Assembly (NCBI GenBank): GCA_934667095.1
Contig: CAKULE010000013.1
Span: 1-64,000, forward strand
Reading direction: 5' to 3'
DNA: 64,000 nt
DNA from: an uncultured Oscillospiraceae bacterium
GTDB taxonomy: Bacteria > Bacillota > Clostridia > Oscillospirales > Oscillospiraceae
Shown: in pieces, positions 8,330 through 15,320 of the stretch
Layout: each line of letters starts with the position of its first letter
Position numbering within the stretch: the stretch's first letter is position 1
Program-made: the position numbers and the translations under genes
The notes under the pieces: generated by a model
Seen by the model: only the letters and a program-made list of their open reading frames with translations
What the model was told of the DNA's origin: nothing
The model's database searches: none

Positions 8330-8933
8330 ACAGGAACTGGAGATACTCTATACCAATGAGATGACGGCCGACTTCCCCAAGTCGGAGCTGAAGCCCCTGC
8401 GGGCCATGCTGCGGCTGATGGATCTGGGACGTTACGATCCGCTGCTGGTCACCGAGGGCGGCGAGGCTGTGGGCTACGCCATGATCTGGCTGCCGCCGGA
8501 GGGGCAGGGGGCCCTGCTGGAGTATCTGGGGGTCCTGCGGGGCAGGCGGAACGCCGGCCTCGGCACGCAGATCCTGGCCCTGCTGGGGGATCGCTACGGC
8601 GCGCTCTTCGGCGAGGCGGAGGAGCCCGACTCCGACGACCCGGCGGAGAACGACCTGCGCCGCCGCCGCATCGGCTTTTATGAGCGCAGTGGCTTCCGGG
8701 TGGCGGACTATGAGTGCGCCCTCTTCGGCGTGCGCTTCCACTGCCTCTACTGCGGCCCGGAGACTGACGACCGCGCGGTGGAGGCCCTTCACCGCTCCGT
8801 CTACGCCAGCTACTTCACCCCCGCCCACATGGAGCGCTATATCCAGCTCCCCCTCCGCCCCGGGGAGGCGGTCCATTCCGCCCCGGCCTGGGTGGAGGAG
8901 GATGAAAACGAGGTAGTTGATTTTAAGAACTGA
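8307..8933 (+). CDS. GNAT family N-acetyltransferase
   Basis: 208 aa. The acetyl-CoA loop RGRRNAGLGTQIL and a late RRIGFYERSGF segment mark a GNAT enzyme; the substrate is not evident. The ATG at 8307 has GAGGT six bases upstream and lies inside the rimI coding end, so translation is likely coupled. A possible TTG at 8301 is less well placed. An acidic tail (EEDENEVVDF) follows the domain. Confidence 0.8.
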   Translation: MELKRLDKQELEILYTNEMTADFPKSELKPLRAMLRLMDLGRYDPLLVTEGGEAVGYAMIWLPPEGQGALLEYLGVLRGRRNAGLGTQILALLGDRYGALFGEAEEPDSDDPAENDLRRRRIGFYERSGFRVADYECALFGVRFHCLYCGPETDDRAVEALHRSVYASYFTPAHMERYIQLPLRPGEAVHSAPAWVEEDENEVVDFKN

Positions 8934-8962
8934 GCTTCCGCACAGAAAGACAGGCGATCAGT

Positions 8963-9628
8963 ATGAACATTTTTGACATCATGGGCCCGGTGATGGTGGG
9001 GCCGTCCTCCTCCCACACGGCGGGGGCGGTGCGCATCGGCCGGGTGGCCCGGCACCTGCTGGGCAGCCAGCCGGTGCGGGCGGAGATCCTGCTCCACGGT
9101 TCCTTTGCCGCCACCGGCCGGGGCCATGGTACGGACCGGGCCATCGTGGCCGGCCTGCTGGACATGGAGCCGGACGACACCGCCATTCCCCACAGCCTCC
9201 AACTGGCGGAGCAGGCGGGGCTGGCGGTCACCATCCGCCCCACGGAGCTGCGGGATGCCCACCCCAACACCGCCCTGCTGACCCTCACCGATGCCGAGGG
9301 CCGCACCCTGACGGTGAATGCCTCCTCTCTGGGCGGCGGCCGCATCCGGGTGAACGCCATCGACGGGATGGGGGCCTCCTTCTCCGGGGAGTTCCCCACC
9401 CTTATCATCCGCAACCGGGATGAGCCGGGTGTGGTGTCCGAGGTGACCTACGCCCTCTCCCGCCGGGGCGGCAACATCGCCACCATCCAGCTCTACCGGG
9501 ACCGCCGGGGCGGGCTGGCGGTGATGGTGCTGGAGTGCGACGGCCCTGTGTCGCCCGCCGTGCGGGCCGAGCTGAGCGCCATCCCCGGGGTGGAGCGCTG
9601 TACCTATCTGGACATGGGAGGGAACTGA
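8963..9628 (+). CDS. sdaAB: L-serine dehydratase, iron-sulfur-dependent, beta subunit
   Basis: 221 aa. With SdaAA it deaminates L-serine to pyruvate and ammonia. The opening NIFDIMGPVMVGPSSSHTAG is the family signature and carries substrate-binding serines. The C-terminal part (about residues 148-220, beginning IRNRDEPGVVSEVTYALS) is an ACT domain, typical of the beta subunit of the two-chain Gram-positive enzyme. It is followed at one base by sdaAA. Confidence 0.95.
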   Translation: MNIFDIMGPVMVGPSSSHTAGAVRIGRVARHLLGSQPVRAEILLHGSFAATGRGHGTDRAIVAGLLDMEPDDTAIPHSLQLAEQAGLAVTIRPTELRDAHPNTALLTLTDAEGRTLTVNASSLGGGRIRVNAIDGMGASFSGEFPTLIIRNRDEPGVVSEVTYALSRRGGNIATIQLYRDRRGGLAVMVLECDGPVSPAVRAELSAIPGVERCTYLDMGGN

Positions 9629-9629
9629 T

Positions 9630-10478
9630 ATGGCTTTTCATTCTGTGGAGCAGCTGCTGGCTGCCGCTGAGGACCGGCCCCTGTGGCAGGCCGTCCTGCT
9701 GGATGACTGTCAGGACCGGGACGTTACGGAGGCCGAGAGCATGGAGAAAATGGCCGTCCTGTGGCGGGCCATGGTCCGATCTGCCGAGGATTACGACCCC
9801 GCCCGCCGCTCCGCCAGCGGCCTCTCCGGCGGTCAGGCGGCGAAAATGGAGGCGGCGGAGGACACCCTATGCGGCCCCTACCTCCAGTCTGTCATGGCCA
9901 CGGCCCTCCGGGTGGGGGAGCAGAACGCCTGCATGGGCCGCATCGTGGCCGCCCCCACGGCGGGGGCCAGCGGCGTGCTGCCGGCGGTGCTGCTGCCTCT
10001 GCAGCGCCAGCGGGGCCTGACGGACGAGACCATGGTCCGCTGCCTGTATGTGGCGGCGGGCTTCGGGCAGGTCATTGCCGAGCGCGCCTCCATCTCCGGG
10101 GCGGAGGGCGGCTGTCAGGCGGAGATCGGCTCCGCCTCGGCCATGGCCGCCGCCGCGCTGGTGTACGCCATGGGCGGCGATGGGGCGCAGATGGCCGCCG
10201 CCTGCGCCATGGCCCTGCAGAACGTGATGGGTCTGGTGTGCGACCCGGTGGCCGGGCTGGTGGAGGCCCCCTGCGTGAAGCGCAACGTCATGGGCGCGGT
10301 AAATGCCATGAGCTGCGCGGACATGGCCCTGTGCGGCATCAAGGGGGTCATCCCCTGCGACGAGGTCATCGACGCCATGGGTGTGGTGGGCCGTATGCTG
10401 CCCACTGCCCTGCGGGAGACCGGCGAGGGCGGCCTGGCCGCCACCCCCACCGGCCGCAGGATCGCCGAGGCCCAGTGA
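9630..10478 (+). CDS. sdaAA: L-serine dehydratase, iron-sulfur-dependent, alpha subunit
   Basis: 282 aa, the catalytic chain holding an oxygen-sensitive [4Fe-4S] cluster. Conserved segments include ACMGRIVAAPTAGASG, AEGGCQAEIGSASAMAA and EAPCVKRNVMGAVNAMSCAD, which supply the cluster cysteines. The start at 9630 follows GGGAGGG in the end of sdaAB. The split alpha/beta arrangement is the usual one in Clostridia and supports serine catabolism feeding pyruvate. Confidence 0.95.
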   Translation: MAFHSVEQLLAAAEDRPLWQAVLLDDCQDRDVTEAESMEKMAVLWRAMVRSAEDYDPARRSASGLSGGQAAKMEAAEDTLCGPYLQSVMATALRVGEQNACMGRIVAAPTAGASGVLPAVLLPLQRQRGLTDETMVRCLYVAAGFGQVIAERASISGAEGGCQAEIGSASAMAAAALVYAMGGDGAQMAAACAMALQNVMGLVCDPVAGLVEAPCVKRNVMGAVNAMSCADMALCGIKGVIPCDEVIDAMGVVGRMLPTALRETGEGGLAATPTGRRIAEAQ

Positions 10479-10519
10479 GGGGAATTTCAGGGGCAGATCA
10501 GGATTTGAGGAGGGAAAGG

Positions 10520-10741
10520 ATGCTTGCGCTGAAAATCATAGCTGTGGCGCTTGGAGCAGCGTTCACACTGTTTGGTTATTTGATCTACTTTCGGAAGAAA
10601 TATGATCTTATCAATGGGTTTGAGATAGATTTCAAAGCTGGACGCAAAAGCGAGGAATATGCCAAGCGTGTCGGAATGGCGGAGCTTGTCCTTGGAATAG
10701 CGCTCCTGATTGCAGGGGCTGTGCTTATCGTATTTGCCTGA
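10520..10741 (+). CDS. DUF3784-like small membrane protein
   Basis: 73 aa. Two transmembrane helices (about residues 1-20 and 50-72) flank a short basic loop with RKKYDLINGFE and EEYAKRVG, the pattern of the clostridial DUF3784 family of unknown function. GAGGAGGGAAAGG just before the ATG contains the ribosome-binding site. It is 41 bp after sdaAA. It is less GC-rich than its neighbours. Confidence 0.75.
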   Translation: MLALKIIAVALGAAFTLFGYLIYFRKKYDLINGFEIDFKAGRKSEEYAKRVGMAELVLGIALLIAGAVLIVFA

Positions 10742-10748
10742 TTGCCCC

Positions 10749-10777
10749 TTGCCATTCCCGGCCCGGTCTGCTATAAT
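10749..10777 (+). promoter_or_regulatory. promoter of the homocysteine-methyltransferase-like gene
   Basis: TTGCCA, 17 bp, TATAAT. It lies 37 bp upstream of the ATG at 10815. Confidence 0.75.
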
Positions 10778-10814
10778 GCCCTTTCAGGATCTATGCTGGA
10801 AAGAGGAGTTGTCT

Positions 10815-11606
10815 ATGGACGTACCGTTACCGAACTTTACCCAGACCCTCGGCCCCCTGGGCCTGGACATCCCCCCGGCGGGGGAGACCCCCTTTGAGGA
10901 TCTGGAGGCCCAGTACCGCCGCCGGCTGGCGGAGGGGGAGGGCCCTGTCCACATCAACTGCATGATGACCATGGCCGAGTGCCGGGCCGCCCTGCTGGCC
11001 GTCCGGGAGGCGGGCCGTGGCCCCGCATGGGTCTCGTGGGCCTGCGACGAGGACGGCGAGTCCCCAACCCGGGTCCATATGCTGGCCGCCCTGTTCGTGG
11101 CGGAGGGCATGGGGGCGGCGGCCTTCGGGCTCAATTGCCCGCCCGCGCTGGCCCGGGAGCAGTTGGCCCTGCTGGCGCCCTACGCCTCGGTGCCGCTGTT
11201 CTATGTCAAGGACGGCAGATGCATCCTCTGGCCCTGCGCTCCCGCGGAGCACGACCCTGATGTCATTCCCTGTGCCAGCGGCACCCGGGCCTGCTTTGTC
11301 ACCCGCACGGTGGACGTGGGGGAGGAGTTGGAGTGCTCCCCCGACCTGCTGGAGGACATCATCGCCGCGGAGAACGACCCCGTGGGCGCGCTGAAGATCG
11401 CCATTCTCAGTCAGGACGATGTGGACATCTTCGCCCAGCACCAGTACGCCGTGAACAAGGCCCTCTGCCTCTGGTCCGACGTGCCCGAGCTGTTGGAGGC
11501 CGCCCTGCGGCTCTATCAAGGCCGTGCCTTTTACGACGGCACCGGCGACCTGCCCGCCGACGTGCTGGCCCGGCTCAGCGTAGTGTACGGGCTCATCATT
11601 CTGTAA
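10815..11606 (+). CDS. homocysteine S-methyltransferase-related protein lacking the zinc-site motif
   Basis: 263 aa. Residues about 48-135 (CMMTMAECRAALLAVREAG, VSWACDEDGESPT, AAFGLNCPP) match the middle of the homocysteine methyltransferase barrel (MetH N-terminal domain type). The usual first strands and the C-terminal GGCCG zinc motif are missing. The last 100 residues (LECSPDLLEDIIAAENDPVG, ALRLYQGRAFYDG) form a second region resembling a pterin-barrel-like tail seen in clostridial relatives; this is tentative. Catalysis of methyl transfer is doubtful. AAGAGGAG precedes the ATG. It is probably cotranscribed with the TSCPD gene 23 bp on. Confidence 0.6.
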   Translation: MDVPLPNFTQTLGPLGLDIPPAGETPFEDLEAQYRRRLAEGEGPVHINCMMTMAECRAALLAVREAGRGPAWVSWACDEDGESPTRVHMLAALFVAEGMGAAAFGLNCPPALAREQLALLAPYASVPLFYVKDGRCILWPCAPAEHDPDVIPCASGTRACFVTRTVDVGEELECSPDLLEDIIAAENDPVGALKIAILSQDDVDIFAQHQYAVNKALCLWSDVPELLEAALRLYQGRAFYDGTGDLPADVLARLSVVYGLIIL

Positions 11607-11629
11607 TTTAATGTAGAGGAGATTTTACC

Positions 11630-11875
11630 ATGAAGACCATTACTTACACCCCCAAGGGCGTCTGCTCCCGCCAGATGGAGATCGACCTGGAGAACGACAT
11701 CATCAAGGAGGTCCGCGTGCTGGGCGGCTGCTCCGGCAACCTTCAGGGCGTGTCCTCCCTGTTGGTGGGCATGACCCGGGACGAGGCCATCCGCCGCATG
11801 GAGGGCATCCGCTGCGGCTCCAAGCCCACCTCCTGTCCTGACCAGCTGGCCTACGCCCTGAAGCAGGCGGACTGA
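11630..11875 (+). CDS. TSCPD domain protein (TIGR03905 family)
   Basis: 81 aa. The name-giving motif appears as PTSCPDQLAYAL near the C-terminus, with further conserved cysteines in KGVCSRQM and LGGCSGNL. The same domain occurs at the end of some ribonucleotide reductases; the stand-alone form is of unknown function and may bind metal. AGGAGA lies ahead of the ATG and a strong terminator follows. Confidence 0.88.
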   Translation: MKTITYTPKGVCSRQMEIDLENDIIKEVRVLGGCSGNLQGVSSLLVGMTRDEAIRRMEGIRCGSKPTSCPDQLAYALKQAD

Positions 11876-11896
11876 GCGCGCCCTGTCATTTGACGC

Positions 11897-11932
11897 AAAA
11901 GAGCCCCTGCCGGTAGGCAGGGGCTCTTTTTT
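11897..11932. terminator. bidirectional rho-independent terminator
   Basis: AGAGCCCCTGCC pairs with GGCAGGGGCTCT around GGTA. TTTTTT follows on the plus strand and TTTT on the minus strand. It serves the TSCPD and DUF1540 genes. Confidence 0.92.
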
Positions 11933-11942
11933 CGGGCTTGGC

Positions 11943-12128
11943 TCAGTTGCAGCCGCACTTTCCGCCGTGGTCCCCCAGCTGGAAGGACGCGCACTCGGTG
12001 GACTCGCAGGTGCACACATCGTTCTTGGTGCAGCCCACGCTGATCTCGTTCAGGGTGCAGTGCTGGTCCTTGTGGTGGGAGCAGCTGTTGACGGAACAGC
12101 GGATGCTGGGATTGGTCTTGTCGTTCAT
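11943..12128 (-). CDS. DUF1540 domain protein
   Basis: 61 aa with nine cysteines (residues 11, 16, 24, 33, 39, 41, 46, 58, 60). The spacing fits the small cysteine-rich DUF1540 family of Firmicutes, thought to bind metal; no function is established. AAGGAGG lies eight bases before the ATG at 12128, which rules out the longer upstream frame. Confidence 0.85.
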   Translation of the reverse strand: MNDKTNPSIRCSVNSCSHHKDQHCTLNEISVGCTKNDVCTCESTECASFQLGDHGGKCGCN

Positions 12129-12227
12129 GATAATGTCCTCCTTGTATTCAGAATACGCAGGCAGTATGTCCATTGGAGGCACCTTTTATTCCTGCCGCCG
12201 CATAGAATGGGTGCAGGAGGTGAGCGC

Positions 12228-12440
12228 ATGGACCTGCGAAAGGGGCAGATCACGCTGGGCGAACTGTGGGACAACGCGGCGGCCCGGGCTGTTTTTGAAA
12301 AACGAGTGCCGGTGCTGGCCAAGCACCCGGTGCGGGGCGCGGCCCGGACAGTGACCCTGACCCAGTTCATGGACTTCATGGCCAGCTGGGTCCCGGCCAT
12401 GATGATCGGCGGCGTCATGAGGGATCTGGAACGTCTGTGA
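12228..12440 (+). CDS. small helical protein
   Basis: 70 aa. GGAGGTGAGCGC stands directly before the ATG. The pattern ITLGELWDNAAARAVFEKRVPVL followed by TLTQFMDFM resembles a short helical module found at the end of some glycoside hydrolases and esterases and as stand-alone clostridial proteins. The resemblance is from memory of the pattern and no function can be given. Confidence 0.6.
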   Translation: MDLRKGQITLGELWDNAAARAVFEKRVPVLAKHPVRGAARTVTLTQFMDFMASWVPAMMIGGVMRDLERL

Positions 12441-12482
12441 GCGGCGGGCGGCCTCTTTTTGCGGAAAGGGGCCGCCCCTCCA

Positions 12483-12511
12483 TTTACAAACTCTGGCGGG
12501 CCTGCTATACT
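12483..12511 (+). promoter_or_regulatory. promoter of the DUF3048 lipoprotein gene
   Basis: TTTACA, 17 bp, TATACT with an extended-10 TGC. It lies 34 bp before the ATG. Confidence 0.8.
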
Positions 12512-12545
12512 GGACGGGACAAGAGAAAACGGAAGGGGAGTCCTT

Positions 12546-13643
12546 ATGAAACGCATTATCTGCCTGCTTTTGACCGCCGTGCTGGCCCTGTCCCTGTGCG
12601 CCTGCTCCGGCGGGAAGAATGATCCGGAGCCCACCCAGACCGCCGAGCCCTCTGCCACCGTGACCCTGGAGCCCAGCGAGACGCCGCAGCCCTCGGAGGA
12701 GCCCTCTCCGGAGCCGGCCTTCCGCGGCCCGCTGACGGGCCTGCCCATGGATGAGGCGCTGGCGGGGCAGAAGCCCGTGGCCGTCATGCTCAACAACATC
12801 AAGGCGGCCATGCCCCAGCAGGGCAACAGCCGCGCGGACATCATCTACGAGGTGCTGGCCGAGGGCGGCATCACCCGGATGCTGGGGGTCTATGAGGACA
12901 TCGCTTCCGTGGGATACATCGGCTCCGTCCGCTCCGCCCGGCTCTATTATCTGGAGCTGGCGCTGGGCCATGACGCGGCCTTTGTCCACGCCGGCGGCTC
13001 TCCGGAGTTCTATGAGTACCGGGAGAAGTGGGGCCTGACCACCGCCGACGGCGTGAAGGGCTACTATTCCGGCTCCGGCCTCTTCTGGCGGGACCGGGAG
13101 CGCATTGCCGGCCATTACTATGCCTATGAGCACTCCCTCCTCACCTCTGGAGAGAAGATCGCCGAGATCCTCTCTGCCAGGGGCCTGATGGGGGCGCACA
13201 AGGCGGGCTATACTTACGAGATGGACTTTGCCGAGGACGGCACGCCCACCGGCGGACAGGCTGCGGCGGTGGTGACCGTGCCCTTCTCCGCCTCCAAGAC
13301 CACCACCTTCCGCTATGACGCCGCCAGCGGTCTCTATCTGGCGGAGCAGTACGGCGGGGCCATGACCGACGGCAATGACGGTGCGCAGGTCTCCGTCACC
13401 AACGTGCTGGTGCTGCGTACCAAGTGTACCGTGGTGGATGATAAGGGCCGTCTGACCGTGGACCTGTCCGAGGGCGAGGGCTGGTTTGCCTGCGGCGGGC
13501 AGCTTGTCCCCATCAAGTGGGAGAAGGGGGACCGGGGCAGCCAGCTGCGCTACTTTACCGCCGACGGTCAGCCCCTCACGCTGGGCCGCGGCCGCAGCTA
13601 TGTGTGCATCATCCCCCTCACCCGGGAGATCACCGTGGAATAA
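12546..13643 (+). CDS. DUF3048 (YerB-type) lipoprotein
   Basis: 365 aa. A lipoprotein signal ends in LSLCAC, followed by a Pro/Glu/Ser/Thr-rich linker (about residues 25-58). The DUF3048 N-domain follows with PVAVMLNNIKAAMPQQG, EGGITRMLGVYED and GSVRSARLYYLELA, and a C-domain runs from about residue 230. YerB-like proteins sit outside the membrane; their role is not settled. AAGGGGAG precedes the ATG, and it is flanked by its own promoter and terminator. Confidence 0.9.
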   Translation: MKRIICLLLTAVLALSLCACSGGKNDPEPTQTAEPSATVTLEPSETPQPSEEPSPEPAFRGPLTGLPMDEALAGQKPVAVMLNNIKAAMPQQGNSRADIIYEVLAEGGITRMLGVYEDIASVGYIGSVRSARLYYLELALGHDAAFVHAGGSPEFYEYREKWGLTTADGVKGYYSGSGLFWRDRERIAGHYYAYEHSLLTSGEKIAEILSARGLMGAHKAGYTYEMDFAEDGTPTGGQAAAVVTVPFSASKTTTFRYDAASGLYLAEQYGGAMTDGNDGAQVSVTNVLVLRTKCTVVDDKGRLTVDLSEGEGWFACGGQLVPIKWEKGDRGSQLRYFTADGQPLTLGRGRSYVCIIPLTREITVE

Positions 13644-13651
13644 GGACCTCA

Positions 13652-13684
13652 GAGCGCCGGGAGTCTTCTCCCGGCGCTTTTTTG
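13652..13684 (+). terminator. rho-independent terminator
   Basis: AGCGCCGGGAG, TCTT loop, CTCCCGGCGCT, then a T-run. It ends the DUF3048 transcript. Confidence 0.92.
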
Positions 13685-13757
13685 CCGGTTGCGCCATTTG
13701 TGTCCTGTTCTTTTTGCCCTCGCCGGAACAGAATGGGCGGGAAAGGAGATGTGAGAG

Positions 13758-13859
13758 ATGGATCAACAGAAGATCGGCGCCTTTTTGAAGGAGCTGCGCC
13801 GGGCTCGGGCCTATTTCGTCGCGGGGGCGGCGCTGCGGGCAGCGCGCGGCTGGCACTGA
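13758..13859 (+). pseudogene. truncated XRE-family regulator remnant
   Basis: AAAGGAGATGTGAGAG precedes an ATG, and the first 14 codons (MDQQKIGAFLKELR) are the typical opening of a clostridial Cro/C1-type helix-turn-helix regulator. The frame then loses the family sequence, becomes alanine/arginine-rich, and stops at codon 34. No helix-turn-helix remains. The likely explanation is a deletion that removed nearly the whole gene and left its ribosome-binding site and first helix. Confidence 0.6.
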
Positions 13860-13919
13860 CGCAGAACGGTTACGTCCTGTTATCGCCGCCGAAAATGGTG
13901 CCGGCCGCCGCCCCGGCAA

Positions 13920-13956
13920 CCCCGGAAAAACCGCATAACTGCGTGGTGTTCCGGGG
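13920..13956. repeat. imperfect palindrome in a gene-free stretch
   Basis: CCCCGGAA and TTCCGGGG enclose 21 bp. It lies in the 324-bp stretch (13860-14183) that has no convincing gene. The purpose is unknown. Confidence 0.4.
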
Positions 13957-14003
13957 AAAAATCGGTTTCCGTAACACTTCGCTGCAAGAATGAGTACGAA
14001 GAG

Positions 14004-14033
14004 TTATCAACAACTTCCACAGAGTTTTCAACA
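14004..14033. promoter_or_regulatory. cluster of DnaA-box-like 9-mers
   Basis: TTATCAACA (one mismatch to TTATCCACA), then ACTTCCACA, then TTTTCAACA follow at about 10-bp steps. Read on the other strand the patch resembles the DnaA-box rows next to clostridial dnaA genes. No dnaA or dnaN is in the window, so it may be a secondary DnaA-binding site or a decayed fragment. Confidence 0.35.
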
Positions 14034-14183
14034 GGCGTTGAACCATGATGTTTATGCGGAAAATAGAGCTCTTCCGCACCGTGGAACAAACCGTGAAACC
14101 GTAGTTTTCGCCTCTGCTGAAGCGCGGAAATGGTAGACCGTAATCGGATGGGTGCGAGCCAATGCCCGTGGGGCCAAAATGAA

Positions 14184-14219
14184 AGGACCTGTCCGCGATG
14201 CGGACAGGTCCTATTTTTC
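14184..14219. terminator. rho-independent terminator downstream of tsaD
   Basis: AGGACCTGTCCGC, GAT loop, GCGGACAGGTCCT. ATTTTT follows on plus; the minus-strand tail is weaker (TTTCATTTT). It is three bases past the tsaD stop. Confidence 0.8.
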
Positions 14220-14222
14220 CTT

Positions 14223-15233
14223 TTACCCCTTGGAAATATCCAGGCTGGCCCGGGCGTTGAGTTCCCACCCGGCAGTGTGGCCGGCCAGGTACTCGTAGTA
14301 CCCCTGACAGCCGATCATGGCCGCGTTGTCACCGCAGAGGGACAGGGGCGGCATCCACAGCTTGGCCCCCGCCTTCTGGCAGGCGGCGGTGAGGTCCGCC
14401 CGGATGCGGCTGTTGGCGGCCACGCCACCGGCGGTGGCGATCTTGTTCCAGCCAGTCATAGCGTTGGCCTCCATGACCCGGGGGATGAGGGAGTCCGACA
14501 CCGCTTTGGCGAAGGAGGCCGCCAGATCGTGGAGATCCAGCGTCTCGCCGGTCTGCTCCGCGTGGTGGATGGTGTTGAGCACCGCGGTCTTCAGCCCGGA
14601 GAAGGACATGTCCAGCGGGTGGTCGGCCACGTGGGCGTTGGGGAAGGTGAAGGCCCGGTCGTTGCCGCCCTGCGCCATGCGGTCCATGGGTACGCCGCCG
14701 GGGTAGCCCAGTCCCAGCACCCGGGCGGTCTTGTCAAAGCACTCGCCGGCGGCGTCGTCCCGGGTAGAGCCGAGGATCTCAAAGTGGGTGTAGTCCTTTA
14801 CCGCCACGATGGCGGTGGTGCCGCCGGAGACGCACAGGCAGAGGAAGGGCGGCTCCAGATCGGGGTGGGCGATGTAGTTGGCGGCGATGTGCCCCCGTAC
14901 GTGGTGCACGGGGATGAGGGGCACCCCCAGCCCGTAGGCCACCGACTTGGCGAAGGATACCCCCACCAGCAGCGCCCCGATGAGCCCGGGGGCATAGGTG
15001 ACGGCCACGCCGTCGATGTCGGATCTGGTCAGGCCGGACTGCCGCAGGGCCTCGTCCGCCAGGCCGGAGATGGCCTCCACATGCTTGCGGGAGGCGATCT
15101 CGGGCACCACGCCGCCGTAGATGGCGTGCATGTCCGCCGACGAGGCGATCACCGAGGACAGCACGGTGCGCCCGTCCCGGACGATGGCCGCGGCGGTCTC
15201 GTCGCAGGAGGATTCAAAGGCAAGAATATTCAT
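14223..15233 (-). CDS. tsaD: tRNA N6-adenosine threonylcarbamoyltransferase
   Basis: 336 aa, full length. It transfers the threonylcarbamoyl group to A37 of ANN-decoding tRNAs together with TsaB and TsaE. The opening LAFESSCDETAAAIV is diagnostic, and the metal-binding histidines appear in HHVRGHI. The ATG at 15233 lies eight bases after GGAGG; the longer upstream frame is antisense to pyk. TsaB and TsaE are not in the window. The hairpin between it and pyk suggests separate termination. Confidence 0.96.
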   Translation of the reverse strand: MNILAFESSCDETAAAIVRDGRTVLSSVIASSADMHAIYGGVVPEIASRKHVEAISGLADEALRQSGLTRSDIDGVAVTYAPGLIGALLVGVSFAKSVAYGLGVPLIPVHHVRGHIAANYIAHPDLEPPFLCLCVSGGTTAIVAVKDYTHFEILGSTRDDAAGECFDKTARVLGLGYPGGVPMDRMAQGGNDRAFTFPNAHVADHPLDMSFSGLKTAVLNTIHHAEQTGETLDLHDLAASFAKAVSDSLIPRVMEANAMTGWNKIATAGGVAANSRIRADLTAACQKAGAKLWMPPLSLCGDNAAMIGCQGYYEYLAGHTAGWELNARASLDISKG

Positions 15234-15263
15234 GGGGAGGACCTCCCGGAAATTGAAAATGGA

Positions 15264-15297
15264 GATTCCGCCGCCCGCAGGCGGCGGAATCCTTTTT
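15264..15297. terminator. hairpin between pyk and tsaD
   Basis: GATTCCGCCGCC and GGCGGCGGAATC form a long GC stem. CTTTTT follows on plus. On minus, the direction of pyk transcription, only TCCATTTTC follows, so read-through from pyk into tsaD is possible. Confidence 0.65.
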
Positions 15298-15320
15298 GGG
15301 TCACACCTTTGGGTCACACC
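15295..15320. repeat. 13-bp perfect tandem duplication at the end of pyk
   Basis: TTTGGGTCACACC occurs twice in a row (15295-15307, 15308-15320). The second copy contains the pyk stop codon complement. This is a recent slippage-type duplication. Confidence 0.85.

Noticed and set aside
13517..13993. 158-codon frame covering the XRE remnant
   Set aside because: It overlaps the DUF3048 gene and its terminator and lacks a ribosome site; the short remnant in another frame has both a ribosome site and the family opening.
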